Positions 36,679 to 45,949 of a stretch of 64,000 bases of DNA are shown piece after piece; position 1 is the stretch's first letter; each line of letters starts with the position of its first letter. The stretch lies in assembly GCA_031266665.1 (NCBI GenBank), contig JAISAO010000032.1:1-64000 (forward strand), given 5' to 3'. The stretch is from Propionibacteriaceae bacterium (GTDB lineage Bacteria; Actinomycetota; Actinomycetes; Propionibacteriales; Propionibacteriaceae). The notes below the pieces were generated by a model, which was given only the letters and a program-made list of their open reading frames with translations, was not told where the DNA came from and searched no databases. Both the position numbers and the translations under genes were made by a program.

Positions 36679-37132
36679 CTTGGGCCACCTCCCGTCCTCG
36701 TCGTCAGGGGCCGCCCTCCCGGGGAGCCGGGAGCGGCGGCGGCCGATATTTCTCAGGCCGGATGCGTCCGCCCCTGGGCGACCCGTCCCGTCCGTCTCTG
36801 GCGGCCGGGCGACCGGCCCGCCGGAGCGGACGAGTCCATGTTTGGACGGCTAGGCGGGCGATAGGTACGCCGGGCCGACGGAAAGGGGACGGCAGCCGGG
36901 GATTAGTCCCGGCGACGACCGGGCCTGAGCCCTGATCCACCGCTGGTCGGCGGGGCGACCGGCCTCAGACGGGTGTGATGGTGTCGGCGGCGCGAAGACG
37001 GACTGGACGTCCGTTGAGCGCTGGCCAGGCCACCAGCGCGCCCGAATGAGGCCGCTCGGCAGTCGGGAAGCGGTGGAACACAGGTTGAACGTCGGACGGG
37101 TGTGAGGGAGGCGGCGCGCGGGCGGACCGGAG
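36679..37132. other. 454-bp intergenic region before the fibre operon
   Basis: Separates the fibre operon from the 3' end of the LuxR-type gene, both on the minus strand. It should contain the sipW promoter, but I see no convincing -35/-10 pair. It holds two dispersed-repeat copies: 36925-36941 (CTGAGCCCTGATCCACC) and 37058-37080 (inverted copy of the 29992 repeat). No open frame looks real. Confidence 0.5.
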
Positions 37133-39817
37133 TCAGTCTCGCGGGACGACGCCGGTCAGCCCGGACAGCCAGCCTCCCAAAGCCTGGCACAGTTGCCCGC
37201 GGGAGCTGACTTTGGCCTTGCGGTAGACGCTGGCGATGTGGTTCTCGACCGTGCGGACGCTGAGGGACAGTTCTAGGGCGATCTCGGTCGGCAGCCGGCC
37301 CGAGGCGATCAGGCCGGCGACCTCGCGCTCGCGCTGTGACAAGTCGATGGCCTCAAGCACCGGCTCGAAGGCCACCCGCTTGGCCGTCGGGTCGGCCGGG
37401 AGGCCGTGCCAGGTCTCGTCGGTCAGACGCCGGAAGGCGGCGTCGTCGCCCCGGGCGCGCGCCGCCAGGGCCAGTCGCACCCCGGCGCGCAGGGCGAACA
37501 AACCCCAGCCGGCCCGCCGCATGCGGTCGAAGACCTGGCCCAGCCCGGCCTCGTCCCCGGTCGAGACCGCCAGGGCGTATCGCCCCAGGGTGCGCAGCAG
37601 GTCGCTCTGCGTGGCCCGGGCCACCCGCTCGGCCCGTCGACAGCGCTCGACGTCGGGGTGAATCTCCACCGCCAAGGCGGCGGCCAGCACCCCCACCAGG
37701 TCGTAGCCCCGATCCAAACGGTCGTCCACCACGGCCCACAGCGCCCGGGGGGCCTGGGGGTCGCGGCGGCGCACCAGACCTGGGGCCAACTGGGCCAGCA
37801 TCCCGGGATAGGTCCCCTCCCCGGCCAGGCCCCGGGACTGGTCGGCCAGCCGGGCGGCGTGGTCGTCGCGGCCCTGCCAACTGGCGGCGATGGCGGCCAG
37901 GGCCAGCAGGCTGCCGTGATAGGACTCCGGGGCGCTGTCGCCCACCACCAAGATGAGGGCCGACGCGGCCAGAGCCGCCGCCTGGCGGAAGCGGCCCGCC
38001 AACAGCCGGGCGAAGGCCGAGACGAAGGCGTGAGCCCCGATCAGGTCCGGCTCCAGCGCCTGCCGGGCGGCGGCCAGAGCTGGGTCCGACCAGCTCACGG
38101 CCTCGTCCAAGCGGCCGGCGAAGAGCAGGGCCAGCCCCCGGTGGACCGAGGCCCGCCCGTCCTGGCCGACGGCTGCCGGGAGCACGGCCCTCCCGGGCGT
38201 CGGGCGGTCGAGCCCGACTGGGGCCCGCTCCCCCTGGGCGGGCGCCGGGACCAGTTCGGGCGCCGCAGCCACTCGTTCAGACGCCGAGCGATCGAGTTCA
38301 GACGCCGGGCGGTCGAGTTCGGCCAAGACGTCCTCCACCCGGCCCTGGACGATGGCGACCTCGATCCGGGCGACGCCCAATAGCACCGCCGTGGCCGGGT
38401 CCGGCCGCGCCGGCAAGTCGATGGCCGACAGGTCCGGCGGGCCCTGGCGTAGCAGTTGGCACCTGGCCCGGGTCAGCCGGAAGAGGGGGGCGAAGTCCGG
38501 CAGGGCGGCGGCGGCCGACTCCAGCCCGGCGGCGGCCGCGGCCGGGTCGCCCTGGTCGACGGCCTGGTCCAAGGCCCGCCCGATCAGCAGGCGGGCCTGC
38601 CCCAGGTCGCCTGTCGCGCTGGTCTGGTCCCAGACCGCCCGGCGTTGCTCCGCCGCCTCGCCGGCCGCCCTCAGGGCGTGGATCAGGGGCAAGGCCCGCC
38701 CCGGCGTCGGGTCGGCCTCCCAGGCGGCGCGCAGCCGCCGGCTCTCGGCCCGCCAGTGCTGGCGCACCCGGTCGGACAAGACCACCGCGTCAACCTCCGA
38801 CAGGCCGTCGGCCCAAGCCGGGTCGAGGCGCGGCCCCGGCTGGCCGGGCTCCGGGGCCGGCGCCCGCCCCGGCCACTGGATCGGCTGGCGGCGGGCGCCG
38901 CCGGCCTCGTCCGTCAAGTGTTCGGCCAGGGCCGGCGGGAACACCCTCAGCCCGGGGTGGTCGAGGCCGTCGATCCGCCGCAACAGGCCGAAAGCCATCA
39001 GGCGGCGGACCTGGCGCGCTCCGATCAAGGTCGCGGCCTCCGTCTCCAAGACCTCGCCGGTCACGGCCAGCTCGGTCAAGCCGACGCGGGCGGACTCGTC
39101 CAGACCCCGCAGCAGAGGCTCGATCTCGGCCGCCAGGCGGGGGTGGTGGAGCGGGGCGACGACCTGCCAGACCCCCTGGCGCCGGACCAGGGCGCCGTGG
39201 CGGATCCCCTGGCGAACGCTGGCCGTCACCAGGGCCGGCAGCCCGCCGCTGAAGACGGCCAGCCGGGCGACGGCGTCCGCGCCCACCCCGCCCGGTAGCA
39301 GGCGGTGAATCAAGGCGTGCGACTGGTCGAAGCCCATCGGTTCGAGCCGCAGCCTCACGCAGGGGCACAGGCCGTCGACCAGAGCGGCGCCGGGTTCGGC
39401 TGACCACGGCCGGCGGCGCGAGACGGCCAGGACGGCACAACCGACCCGGGCCTGGGCGGCGGCGATGGCGCCGGCGCTGGTGCGGTCCAACTGGTCGGCG
39501 TCGTCCACCGCCAAGACGACCTTCGGGCCCAATAATTTGACCAGCGCCGCCACCGTCTGGCCCAGGACGGCACCGCCGCCGGTCTCGATCCCGGCCGCCG
39601 CCAAGGCCCCCAGCGGCCGGTCGGCCAACAGCCCCAACCCGGCCACCCGCTCGACCCTCAGCCCCGCCAGGGACAACTGTCGCGCCGCCGCCGCCAGCAC
39701 CAGGCTGCGGCCGGAACGGGGCAGGCCCACCAGGCTGACGCTGATGCCGTCCGCCAGCAGCCCCGCCACCTCGTGGCTGATCGTCTCCCAGCCGGTGTCC
39801 GGCGGAGCTAGCGTCAT
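37133..39817 (-). CDS. LuxR-family ATPase transcriptional regulator
   Basis: 894 residues in the large-ATPase (MalT/LAL-like) layout: an N-terminal NTPase domain, a long helical middle and a C-terminal LuxR HTH (LSQREREVAGLIASGRLPTEIALELSLSVRTVENHIASVYRKAKV). Walker B is present (KVVLAVDDADQLD), but the Walker A loop reads GLPRSGRS with Arg for Lys, so nucleotide use may be altered. Divergent from the HlyD-MacB exporter operon, which it likely controls through the AT-rich repeats at 39901-39940. Opposite-strand frames here are shadows. Confidence 0.88.
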   Translation of the reverse strand: MTLAPPDTGWETISHEVAGLLADGISVSLVGLPRSGRSLVLAAAARQLSLAGLRVERVAGLGLLADRPLGALAAAGIETGGGAVLGQTVAALVKLLGPKVVLAVDDADQLDRTSAGAIAAAQARVGCAVLAVSRRRPWSAEPGAALVDGLCPCVRLRLEPMGFDQSHALIHRLLPGGVGADAVARLAVFSGGLPALVTASVRQGIRHGALVRRQGVWQVVAPLHHPRLAAEIEPLLRGLDESARVGLTELAVTGEVLETEAATLIGARQVRRLMAFGLLRRIDGLDHPGLRVFPPALAEHLTDEAGGARRQPIQWPGRAPAPEPGQPGPRLDPAWADGLSEVDAVVLSDRVRQHWRAESRRLRAAWEADPTPGRALPLIHALRAAGEAAEQRRAVWDQTSATGDLGQARLLIGRALDQAVDQGDPAAAAAGLESAAAALPDFAPLFRLTRARCQLLRQGPPDLSAIDLPARPDPATAVLLGVARIEVAIVQGRVEDVLAELDRPASELDRSASERVAAAPELVPAPAQGERAPVGLDRPTPGRAVLPAAVGQDGRASVHRGLALLFAGRLDEAVSWSDPALAAARQALEPDLIGAHAFVSAFARLLAGRFRQAAALAASALILVVGDSAPESYHGSLLALAAIAASWQGRDDHAARLADQSRGLAGEGTYPGMLAQLAPGLVRRRDPQAPRALWAVVDDRLDRGYDLVGVLAAALAVEIHPDVERCRRAERVARATQSDLLRTLGRYALAVSTGDEAGLGQVFDRMRRAGWGLFALRAGVRLALAARARGDDAAFRRLTDETWHGLPADPTAKRVAFEPVLEAIDLSQREREVAGLIASGRLPTEIALELSLSVRTVENHIASVYRKAKVSSRGQLCQALGGWLSGLTGVVPRD

Positions 39818-39900
39818 CTTCTGGTCCGTTCGCCCTGGGGGATGCCGGGCCGAGTGGGGGTAGGCCCGGGCCGGCAGTCGCGGCCGTGTTAGATAAAAAA

Positions 39901-39940
39901 TCTACCTAATAAGTTCAAAGTTTACCTGATAAGTCCAAAT
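39901..39940. repeat. Two 20-bp direct repeats in the LuxR/HlyD intergenic region
   Basis: TCTACCTAATAAGTTCAAAG (39901-39920) and TTTACCTGATAAGTCCAAAT (39921-39940) are adjacent and share 15 of 20 bases. They are preceded by AGATAAAAAA and form an AT-rich island in very GC-rich DNA, midway between divergent starts at 39817 and 40109. Likely activator-binding sites, with the LuxR-type protein as first candidate. Confidence 0.7.
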
Positions 39941-40108
39941 CGGGCTTCGCCGGGCCGCCGCCGCGCCTGGATGGGGTCGCCCGGTAGTCGAGAATCGGTG
40001 GATCGGGGGTGAGGTGCGATACCGTTGCATCCATGGGTTCGATCATGCCCGGCGGCGGGTGGTCTCGGCCCAGGCGGTCGGAACAACCTCACAATCCCGG
40101 GAGCGGGC

Positions 40109-41527
40109 GTGCGCAATAAATCCCTCAAGCCGTTGGCGGTGGTGCTGGCGGCGGTGGTGCTGTTGGCCGGCGGGGCCGTCCTGGCCTGGTGGCTGGGACA
40201 CCGCTCGACCGACCAGGACACGGTCTCCGAGCTGCGCACCACGGCCGTCCAGCGGACCTCGCTGACGGCCGGCTTCAACCTCTCCGGCACCTTGGGCTAC
40301 GGCCAGGCCACAGCCCTGGCCGGGGCCACCGGGGCCGTCGTCACCAAGCTGCCCCAGGCCGGGGAGATGATCTCGGCCGGCCAGGTCGTGATGGAGGTCG
40401 AGGGGGCGCCCGTCTTCCTGCTGCAGGGCGACCTGCCACTGTGGCGCGACCTCAAACCCGGCGTCACCGGCCTGGACGTCCAGAACCTGCGCCAGGCGCT
40501 GGAGCGGATCGGCATCGGGGCCGGCCAGGGTCAGACCTACGACGCCACCTTGTCCGCCGCCATCGCCAGTCTCTACAGCGGGGCCGGCTACGCCGAGCCG
40601 GTGGCCATGGCCGAGGACAAAGCCGTTCAGGAGGCGGCCCAGCGCGCCCTGGACCAGGCCAACGACGCCCTGGCCGAGGCCCAGGCCCAGCTGACCGCCG
40701 CCGCCAACGTCAAACCGCCCCAGTCGTCGTTGATCTCGGCCCAGGCGGCGCTGGAGCAGGCCCGGCTGGAGCACGAGGCCGCCCAGCGGGGGAATTGCTC
40801 GGTCGGCGGGGCGCCGGTGGCTTGCACGGCCGAGGTGGTGGCCGCCGCCGCCAGCGCTTACGCCTTGGCCCAGGCCCAGTACAACGAGTTGACCGCCCCG
40901 CCCGACACCACGGCCCAGCAGAGGGCCGTCGAGCAGGCCCGCAAAACCGTCGCCGAGGCTCAGAAGGCCTACAACGAGAGCCTGCAGAACACGGTCGGCC
41001 CGAAGAACATCTTGATCGTGCCCGAGCCCCAGATCCGGGTGGACCAGGTCTCGGCCACCCTCGGCGCCCCGGTCCAAGGGACCATTTTGACCTGGACCAA
41101 GACGATCCTCTACGGCCAAGCCGAGCTGACCTCCGCCCAGCAGCGCATGCTGACCACCGGCATGGCGGCGACCCTGCGCTGGAGCGACGGCAGCGAGCTG
41201 TCCGGGACGGTGGCCGCCATCAACGAGGCCCGGATGGACCCCCAGACCTATGCCCAAACCCCGGCCAGCGTCCGGGTCGACGTGGCCGACCAGGCGGCCC
41301 TGGCCCAGCGGGGGCCGTCCGCCGTCACCATCTCCTTCGTCCAAGAGGAGGCCGACAACACCTTGGTGGTACCGGTCAACGCCTTGGTGGTGCCGGCCGA
41401 GGGCGGTTATTGCGTCGAACTGCCGGACGGCCGTTTCGTCCGGGTCGAGCTGGGCCTGATCGCCGACACCCGGGTCCAGATCTTCTCGGACGAGTTGTCC
41501 GAGGGCGACCTGGTGGTGGTGCCGTGA
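40109..41527 (+). CDS. HlyD-like adaptor with peptidoglycan-binding-like domain
   Basis: 472 residues: one N-terminal membrane helix (LAVVLAAVVLLAGGAVLAWWLG), a beta-barrel start, a putative peptidoglycan-binding-like segment (DLKPGVTGLDVQNLRQALERIG), a long Ala/Gln/Glu-rich coiled coil (about 175-300) and a second beta part (NTLVVPVNALVV). Such proteins couple MacB-type ABC pumps to the cell envelope. I prefer GTG 40109 with GGGAG upstream over the longer frame from 40025. Its stop overlaps the ATPase start (GTGA). Confidence 0.85.
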   Translation: MRNKSLKPLAVVLAAVVLLAGGAVLAWWLGHRSTDQDTVSELRTTAVQRTSLTAGFNLSGTLGYGQATALAGATGAVVTKLPQAGEMISAGQVVMEVEGAPVFLLQGDLPLWRDLKPGVTGLDVQNLRQALERIGIGAGQGQTYDATLSAAIASLYSGAGYAEPVAMAEDKAVQEAAQRALDQANDALAEAQAQLTAAANVKPPQSSLISAQAALEQARLEHEAAQRGNCSVGGAPVACTAEVVAAAASAYALAQAQYNELTAPPDTTAQQRAVEQARKTVAEAQKAYNESLQNTVGPKNILIVPEPQIRVDQVSATLGAPVQGTILTWTKTILYGQAELTSAQQRMLTTGMAATLRWSDGSELSGTVAAINEARMDPQTYAQTPASVRVDVADQAALAQRGPSAVTISFVQEEADNTLVVPVNALVVPAEGGYCVELPDGRFVRVELGLIADTRVQIFSDELSEGDLVVVP

Positions 41528-42252
41528 CCCTCGCCCCCCAGCTCGCCCTGCGCAAGGTGGACAAGGTTTATCCCGGACACCCGCCGCTCCACGTTCTGAA
41601 GGACATCGACTTGTCCATCCAGGCGGGTGAGTTCGTGGCCGTGGTCGGCCCGTCCGGTTCCGGTAAGACCACGATGTTGTCGATCATGGGGACCTTGGAC
41701 CAGCCCACCGCGGGGGAGGTTTGGATCGGCGGCGTCAACGCCGCCGCCATCGGCGAGGTCGAGCGGTCGGTCCTGCGCTCGGATGTCATCGGCTTCGTCT
41801 TCCAGCAGTTTTTCTTGTTGCCGTCTCTGACCGCCTTGGACAATGTGGCCGAGGGCATGTTGTACCAGCGCCGCCGCCGGGCCGAGCGCCGCCGCCTGGC
41901 GATGGCGGCCTTGGAGCAGGTCGGCCTGGCCTCACGGGCGCGCCACCGTCCGGGCGAGTTGTCCGGCGGCGAGCAGCAGCGCGTCGCCATCGCCCGGGCC
42001 ATCGCCGGCCAGCCGGGCATCCTCTTCGCCGACGAGCCCACCGGGGCGCTGGACCAGACCAGCGGCCATTTGATCGTGGACTATCTGCGCACCATCGCCG
42101 ACGCCGGCACCACGGTGGTCGTCATCACCCACGACCAAGCCTTGGCGGCCCGGTTCGACCGCAAGGTGTCGCTGCTGGACGGCGCCATTGTGCGCGACCA
42201 GCGCCGCCGCGCCAGCCTCCGCCCGCCCAGCCCGGTGGGAGCCTCCCGATGA
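41524..42252 (+). CDS. MacB-type ABC transporter ATP-binding protein
   Basis: 242 residues of a LolD/MacB ATPase: Walker A GPSGSGKTT, Q-loop FQQFFLLPSLTALDNV, signature LSGGEQQRVAIARAI, Walker B GILFADEPTGALD and switch His in VVITHD. GTG 41524 overlaps the adaptor stop, and its own stop overlaps the permease ATG, so the three are translationally coupled. The long open frame that starts earlier is the adaptor gene read in another frame. Confidence 0.93.
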   Translation: MTLAPQLALRKVDKVYPGHPPLHVLKDIDLSIQAGEFVAVVGPSGSGKTTMLSIMGTLDQPTAGEVWIGGVNAAAIGEVERSVLRSDVIGFVFQQFFLLPSLTALDNVAEGMLYQRRRRAERRRLAMAALEQVGLASRARHRPGELSGGEQQRVAIARAIAGQPGILFADEPTGALDQTSGHLIVDYLRTIADAGTTVVVITHDQALAARFDRKVSLLDGAIVRDQRRRASLRPPSPVGASR

Positions 42253-43736
42253 CTTCGGCCGACCACTCCCCCCCGCCCGACGACGCCACCCGGGTCTGGC
42301 CGGCGGCCGAGGCCTCCACCCTCCAATTCGACCCGACCGCTCCCGACGCCTTGGCCTCCCCCGACGCCCTGGCCTCCCCCGACGCCCTGACCGGCCCCGG
42401 CGCCTTGACCCCCCCGGGCGCTCTCGTCCCCGTCATCCCACCCGCCCCCTCCCGGCGAGGTGGCGCCACCCGTCTGCGGCCCGCCGCCCGCCCCCGGTCG
42501 GGTTCGGGCGGCCGGTTGGGACGGTGGCTCTCCCGCCGGGGGAAGACACGGCGGCGGATGTTCTTGTCCGACGTCGTGGCCACCGCCACCCTGGGGCCGC
42601 GCAGCCGCCCGCTGCGAGCCATCCTCTCGGCCGTCGGCATCGGCGTCGGCGTCACCGCCCTAGTGGCCGTGCTCGGCATCCCAGCCTCTCAACAGGCCCA
42701 ACTCCAGGCCGAGTACGACGCCTGGGGGGCCAATGTCATTGTCGTCACCCCGGGCCAGGAGCGCCAGACCGGCGAGACCACCGCCCTGCCCGACACGGCC
42801 CCGGCCATGGTGGGGCGCGTCCGACTGGTCTCGTCCGTCTTCACCGTCCGCTCGACCCCGGCCGAGACCTACGCCTACCGCAACGACCAGGTGCCGGCCG
42901 GCGAGACCGGCGGCGTCACCGTCTGGGTCGGCCAGGGCGACCCCGTCGGCGCCCTCCACGCCGAACTGGCCTCCGGCCACTGGTTCGACGCCGCCAACAA
43001 CGACCTGCCGACGGTGGTGCTGGGGGCGACGGCGGCCGACCGCCTGCGGGTCGGCGTCGGCCAGCGGGTCTGGATCGCCCGCTCCTGGTGGGTCGTGGTC
43101 GGCGTCTTCGACCGTCTGCCGCGCTACTCGGCCGAGTTCGACTCGGCCGCCTTCTTGTCCCCCGGCTGGTCCGCCCGCCTGTTCGAGGCCGACCAGACGC
43201 CGATCGCGTCGATCCACGTCAACGCCCGGCCCGGCCAGGCCGCCCGGGTGCGGTCGGTCATGGCGGCCACGGTCAACCCGGCCCGCCCCAGCGGCGTCCA
43301 GGTGTCCGACCTGTCGATGCTGGCCTATTCCCAGACCTCGGTCATGGAGACCTTCGGCATGTTGGCGCTCGGCCTGGGCGCGGTCGCCCTGCTGGTGGGC
43401 GGTATCGGCATCGCCAACACCATGGTGGTGGCGGTGATGGAGCGCCGGGGCGAGATCGGTCTGCGCCGCTCCCTGGGGGCGCGCACCGGCCAGATCGGCC
43501 TGCAGTTCGTCCTGGAGGCCACGGTGATGGGTTTCCTGGGCGGCCTGATCGGCATCGGTCTGGGGGCCTACGCCGTCTTCTGCTACACCGCCTACCAGGG
43601 CATCGTCTTCGCCGTCCCGTTGTGGACCTTGGCCGCCGGCCCGGCGGTGGCGGCGGCGGTCGGCGTCCTAGCCGGGCTCTACCCTTCTCTCAAGGCGGCC
43701 CGTCAGCCGCCGACCACCGCCTTGCGCGTAGTCTGA
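42249..43736 (+). CDS. MacB/FtsX-type ABC transporter permease
   Basis: 495 residues. A proline/alanine-rich cytoplasmic N-terminus with a short repeat (DALASPDALASPDALTGPGAL) precedes the MacB layout: first helix near 125-145 (AILSAVGIGVGVTALVAVLG), a large extracellular domain, then three C-terminal helices (MLALGLGAVALLVGGIGIAN; LEATVMGFLGGLIGIGLGAY; PAVAAAVGVLAGLYPSLKAA). With the adaptor and ATPase it forms a tripartite pump for an unknown substrate, possibly connected with the lipoproteins that follow. Confidence 0.9.
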   Translation: MTSADHSPPPDDATRVWPAAEASTLQFDPTAPDALASPDALASPDALTGPGALTPPGALVPVIPPAPSRRGGATRLRPAARPRSGSGGRLGRWLSRRGKTRRRMFLSDVVATATLGPRSRPLRAILSAVGIGVGVTALVAVLGIPASQQAQLQAEYDAWGANVIVVTPGQERQTGETTALPDTAPAMVGRVRLVSSVFTVRSTPAETYAYRNDQVPAGETGGVTVWVGQGDPVGALHAELASGHWFDAANNDLPTVVLGATAADRLRVGVGQRVWIARSWWVVVGVFDRLPRYSAEFDSAAFLSPGWSARLFEADQTPIASIHVNARPGQAARVRSVMAATVNPARPSGVQVSDLSMLAYSQTSVMETFGMLALGLGAVALLVGGIGIANTMVVAVMERRGEIGLRRSLGARTGQIGLQFVLEATVMGFLGGLIGIGLGAYAVFCYTAYQGIVFAVPLWTLAAGPAVAAAVGVLAGLYPSLKAARQPPTTALRVV

Positions 43737-43757
43737 CCCCTAACCCGAGGAGACGCC

Positions 43758-44714
43758 ATGACTGCTGAACCCACGAGGCGATGGGCCAGACGATGCGCCT
43801 TGGTTTTGGCGGCGGCCGTCGCGGCCGGGGGTCTGGTGGCTTGCTCCGGCGACTCGCCCGACCTGCCCCAGGTGGGCGACGCCACCTTGAGCGCCAGCGC
43901 CGACACCTCCGACACGGTGGCCCAGGCCAAGGCCTTCCACGACTGTCTGAGCGACGCCGGCCTCGAGGTCGGCTACCAGAACGACACCAACGGCGCCCCC
44001 ACCATCGTCATCTTCACGGGCGCGGCCAAGGTCTTGGGAATCGACCCCGACGGCATCCCCTACACCAGCCAGGCGGTCAGCGAGAGCGAGTTCCAGGATT
44101 ACCTGGCACAGCTACCAGACGACTCGGACCAGGTGGCCGACCTGCGGGTGGACGGCCAGGACTACACCGATGTCTGGGTGAGCTGTCACCAGTCCAGCGG
44201 CTACTCGACCATGAACGCCATCAACGGCATCCTGAACAGCCCCTTCGGCACTGACATGTTTCAAAAACTAGTGTTGGCCTCCAACGACTGGGCGGCCTGC
44301 GCCCGGGAGAACGGCTTCCCCGAGGTCCAGGACGCCCACCTGCCCCAGGCCCGGGACCTGACCCAAGTCCCGACGGCCTTGTTACCGGCCTCTATCACCG
44401 AGGCCCAGTTGCGCGCCCTGCTGGAGACCTGCCCCAACTTCGACGCCGCCCGCATGAAGGCCAACGACTTGTTGGCGCTCCAGATGAACCAGTCCGACCA
44501 GCTGGACCAGTTGCCCGAGGGCTTCTACCTGCCGCCCAGTATCGGCTTCGACTATCCCGGCTTCAACGGCGAGGGCGGCGACATCAGCGGCGCCTCGGTC
44601 GCACCCGGCGATCAGACGGCCCAGCGCCTGACCGGACTGTTGGACGTCTTGAACGAGGCCTTGATGGACTATTACAGCCAGTACGGCCTGCCGGGCCTGG
44701 CCCAGCCCTCCTGA
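43758..44714 (+). CDS. Lipoprotein of the four-Cys exporter-linked family, paralogue 1
   Basis: 318 residues, lipobox GLVAC with Cys29 lipidated. The extracellular part has four spaced cysteines (FHDCLSDAGL, VSCHQSSGY, WAACARENGFP, LETCPNFD) that could form two disulfides, and ends YYSQYGLPGLAQPS. Function unknown; similar lipoproteins are seen beside HlyD/MacB pumps in actinobacteria. It is 21 bases after the permease, preceded by GAGGAGA, and is the most divergent of four tandem copies. Its 3' end recurs as decayed remnants further on. Confidence 0.8.
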   Translation: MTAEPTRRWARRCALVLAAAVAAGGLVACSGDSPDLPQVGDATLSASADTSDTVAQAKAFHDCLSDAGLEVGYQNDTNGAPTIVIFTGAAKVLGIDPDGIPYTSQAVSESEFQDYLAQLPDDSDQVADLRVDGQDYTDVWVSCHQSSGYSTMNAINGILNSPFGTDMFQKLVLASNDWAACARENGFPEVQDAHLPQARDLTQVPTALLPASITEAQLRALLETCPNFDAARMKANDLLALQMNQSDQLDQLPEGFYLPPSIGFDYPGFNGEGGDISGASVAPGDQTAQRLTGLLDVLNEALMDYYSQYGLPGLAQPS

Positions 44715-44744
44715 CCCGGAGACCGACTCGACCGAGGAATTGCC

Positions 44745-45767
44745 ATGACGACATCTCTGACCGCTTCGACCGCCCGCTGCCGCTGGGGCGTTTGGGCCGT
44801 CGGGGCCTGCCTGGTCTGGGCCCTGGGGGCCTGCACCGGCGGCAACCCCCAGTTGCCCAGCGTCGGCGGCAGCACCCTGAGCGGCGACAGCACCGACCTG
44901 GAGGCCGTGGCCCGGAACTTCCACGACTGTCTGACCGACACCGGCCTGCCGGCTGTCTACGAGTCAGGCCCGGACGGCCGCTCGACCCTGGTCCGCTTCG
45001 ACGAGCAACGGGCCGTCATCTGGATCTCGACCTCCACCTCCGGCTACACCGAGGCCATGCCGGAGGACCAGGCGATCACCATCTTCAACCACGCCTACTC
45101 GGACACGGAGGTCGTCTCGGACGTCTCGGACGACGTCACCATGATCGCCTACGAGCCCGAACCCTTCCTCCAAGTCGACGGCGTCGACCAGACCGCGACC
45201 TGGACGGCCTGCCTGGCGTCGTCCGGCTACGACGAGGCCCAGATTTGGGCCTCCGTCGACTACGGGCCGCAGATGGACACCATCTACCAGTTGACGGTGG
45301 AGGCCTCCAACCAGTGGGCCCGTTGCGCCCGCGACAACGGCTACCCCGCCGTCATCGACGCCCACATGCCCCAGACCGAAAACCAGTACCCGACGGCTTT
45401 ATTGCCGCCCTCGATCACGGCCGAACAGTTGGAACAGCTCCTGACGGCCTGCCCGGCCTTCGACCCGGCCGTCGAGGAGGCCAATGAGGCCCTGATGGGC
45501 GACGACTTCAATTACGTCGACTGGCCGCCGGCGGGCTACCAGGTCCAGCCCAGCATCGGTTTCGACTTTCCCGGCCTCGACGGCGACTACAACACCACCA
45601 CTGATGCCTTGACCCCGGAGCAGCAAGCCACCGCTGAACGCCTGGCGGAATTGAGTGAGATCCTGTACCAGGCGCAGATGGAGTATTACAACAACCTGGC
45701 GGGCGACGACGGCATCGTCTTAGAGCAGGCAGACGGCCAAGGCGGCGTCGTCATCTTCAACGATTGA
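44745..45767 (+). CDS. Lipoprotein of the four-Cys family, paralogue 2
   Basis: 340 residues with lipobox ALGAC (Cys30) and the same four-cysteine pattern (FHDCLTDTGL, TACLASSGY, WARCARDNGYP, LTACPAFDP). The segment from INDAHMPQTENQ-like sequence (IDAHMPQTENQYPTALLPPS) to the C-terminal third is nearly identical in paralogues 3 and 4; the middle (EMPEDQ.. to QTATW) varies. GAGGA lies before ATG 44745, 30 bases after paralogue 1. Role unknown. Confidence 0.8.
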   Translation: MTTSLTASTARCRWGVWAVGACLVWALGACTGGNPQLPSVGGSTLSGDSTDLEAVARNFHDCLTDTGLPAVYESGPDGRSTLVRFDEQRAVIWISTSTSGYTEAMPEDQAITIFNHAYSDTEVVSDVSDDVTMIAYEPEPFLQVDGVDQTATWTACLASSGYDEAQIWASVDYGPQMDTIYQLTVEASNQWARCARDNGYPAVIDAHMPQTENQYPTALLPPSITAEQLEQLLTACPAFDPAVEEANEALMGDDFNYVDWPPAGYQVQPSIGFDFPGLDGDYNTTTDALTPEQQATAERLAELSEILYQAQMEYYNNLAGDDGIVLEQADGQGGVVIFND

Positions 45768-45775
45768 CGCCTCCG

Positions 45776-45907
45776 GCGAGGCGACGGTCCAGCGTCTGAC
45801 CGAACTGTGGGCCTCTTGGACCAGGCCTTGCTGGACTACTAATTGTTGCTGGACTGCTACAGTTATTGTTGGACTGTTACAGTCAAAACGGTCTGCCGGG
45901 TATGGCC
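45776..45907 (+). pseudogene. Decayed 3'-end remnant of paralogue 1
   Basis: The spacer after paralogue 2 resembles the 3' end of paralogue 1: GGCGA-GACGGTCCAGCG-CTGACCG-ACTG, then TTACAGTCAAAACGG and CTGCCGGGTATGGCCCAGTC matching the codons for YYSQYGLPGLAQ. Frames are broken and the original TGA has become TGG. The remnant shows that the duplicated block once included that gene's end. Confidence 0.75.
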
Positions 45908-45949
45908 CAGTCCTCCTGGCCCGGAGACCGACTCGACCGAGGAATTACC

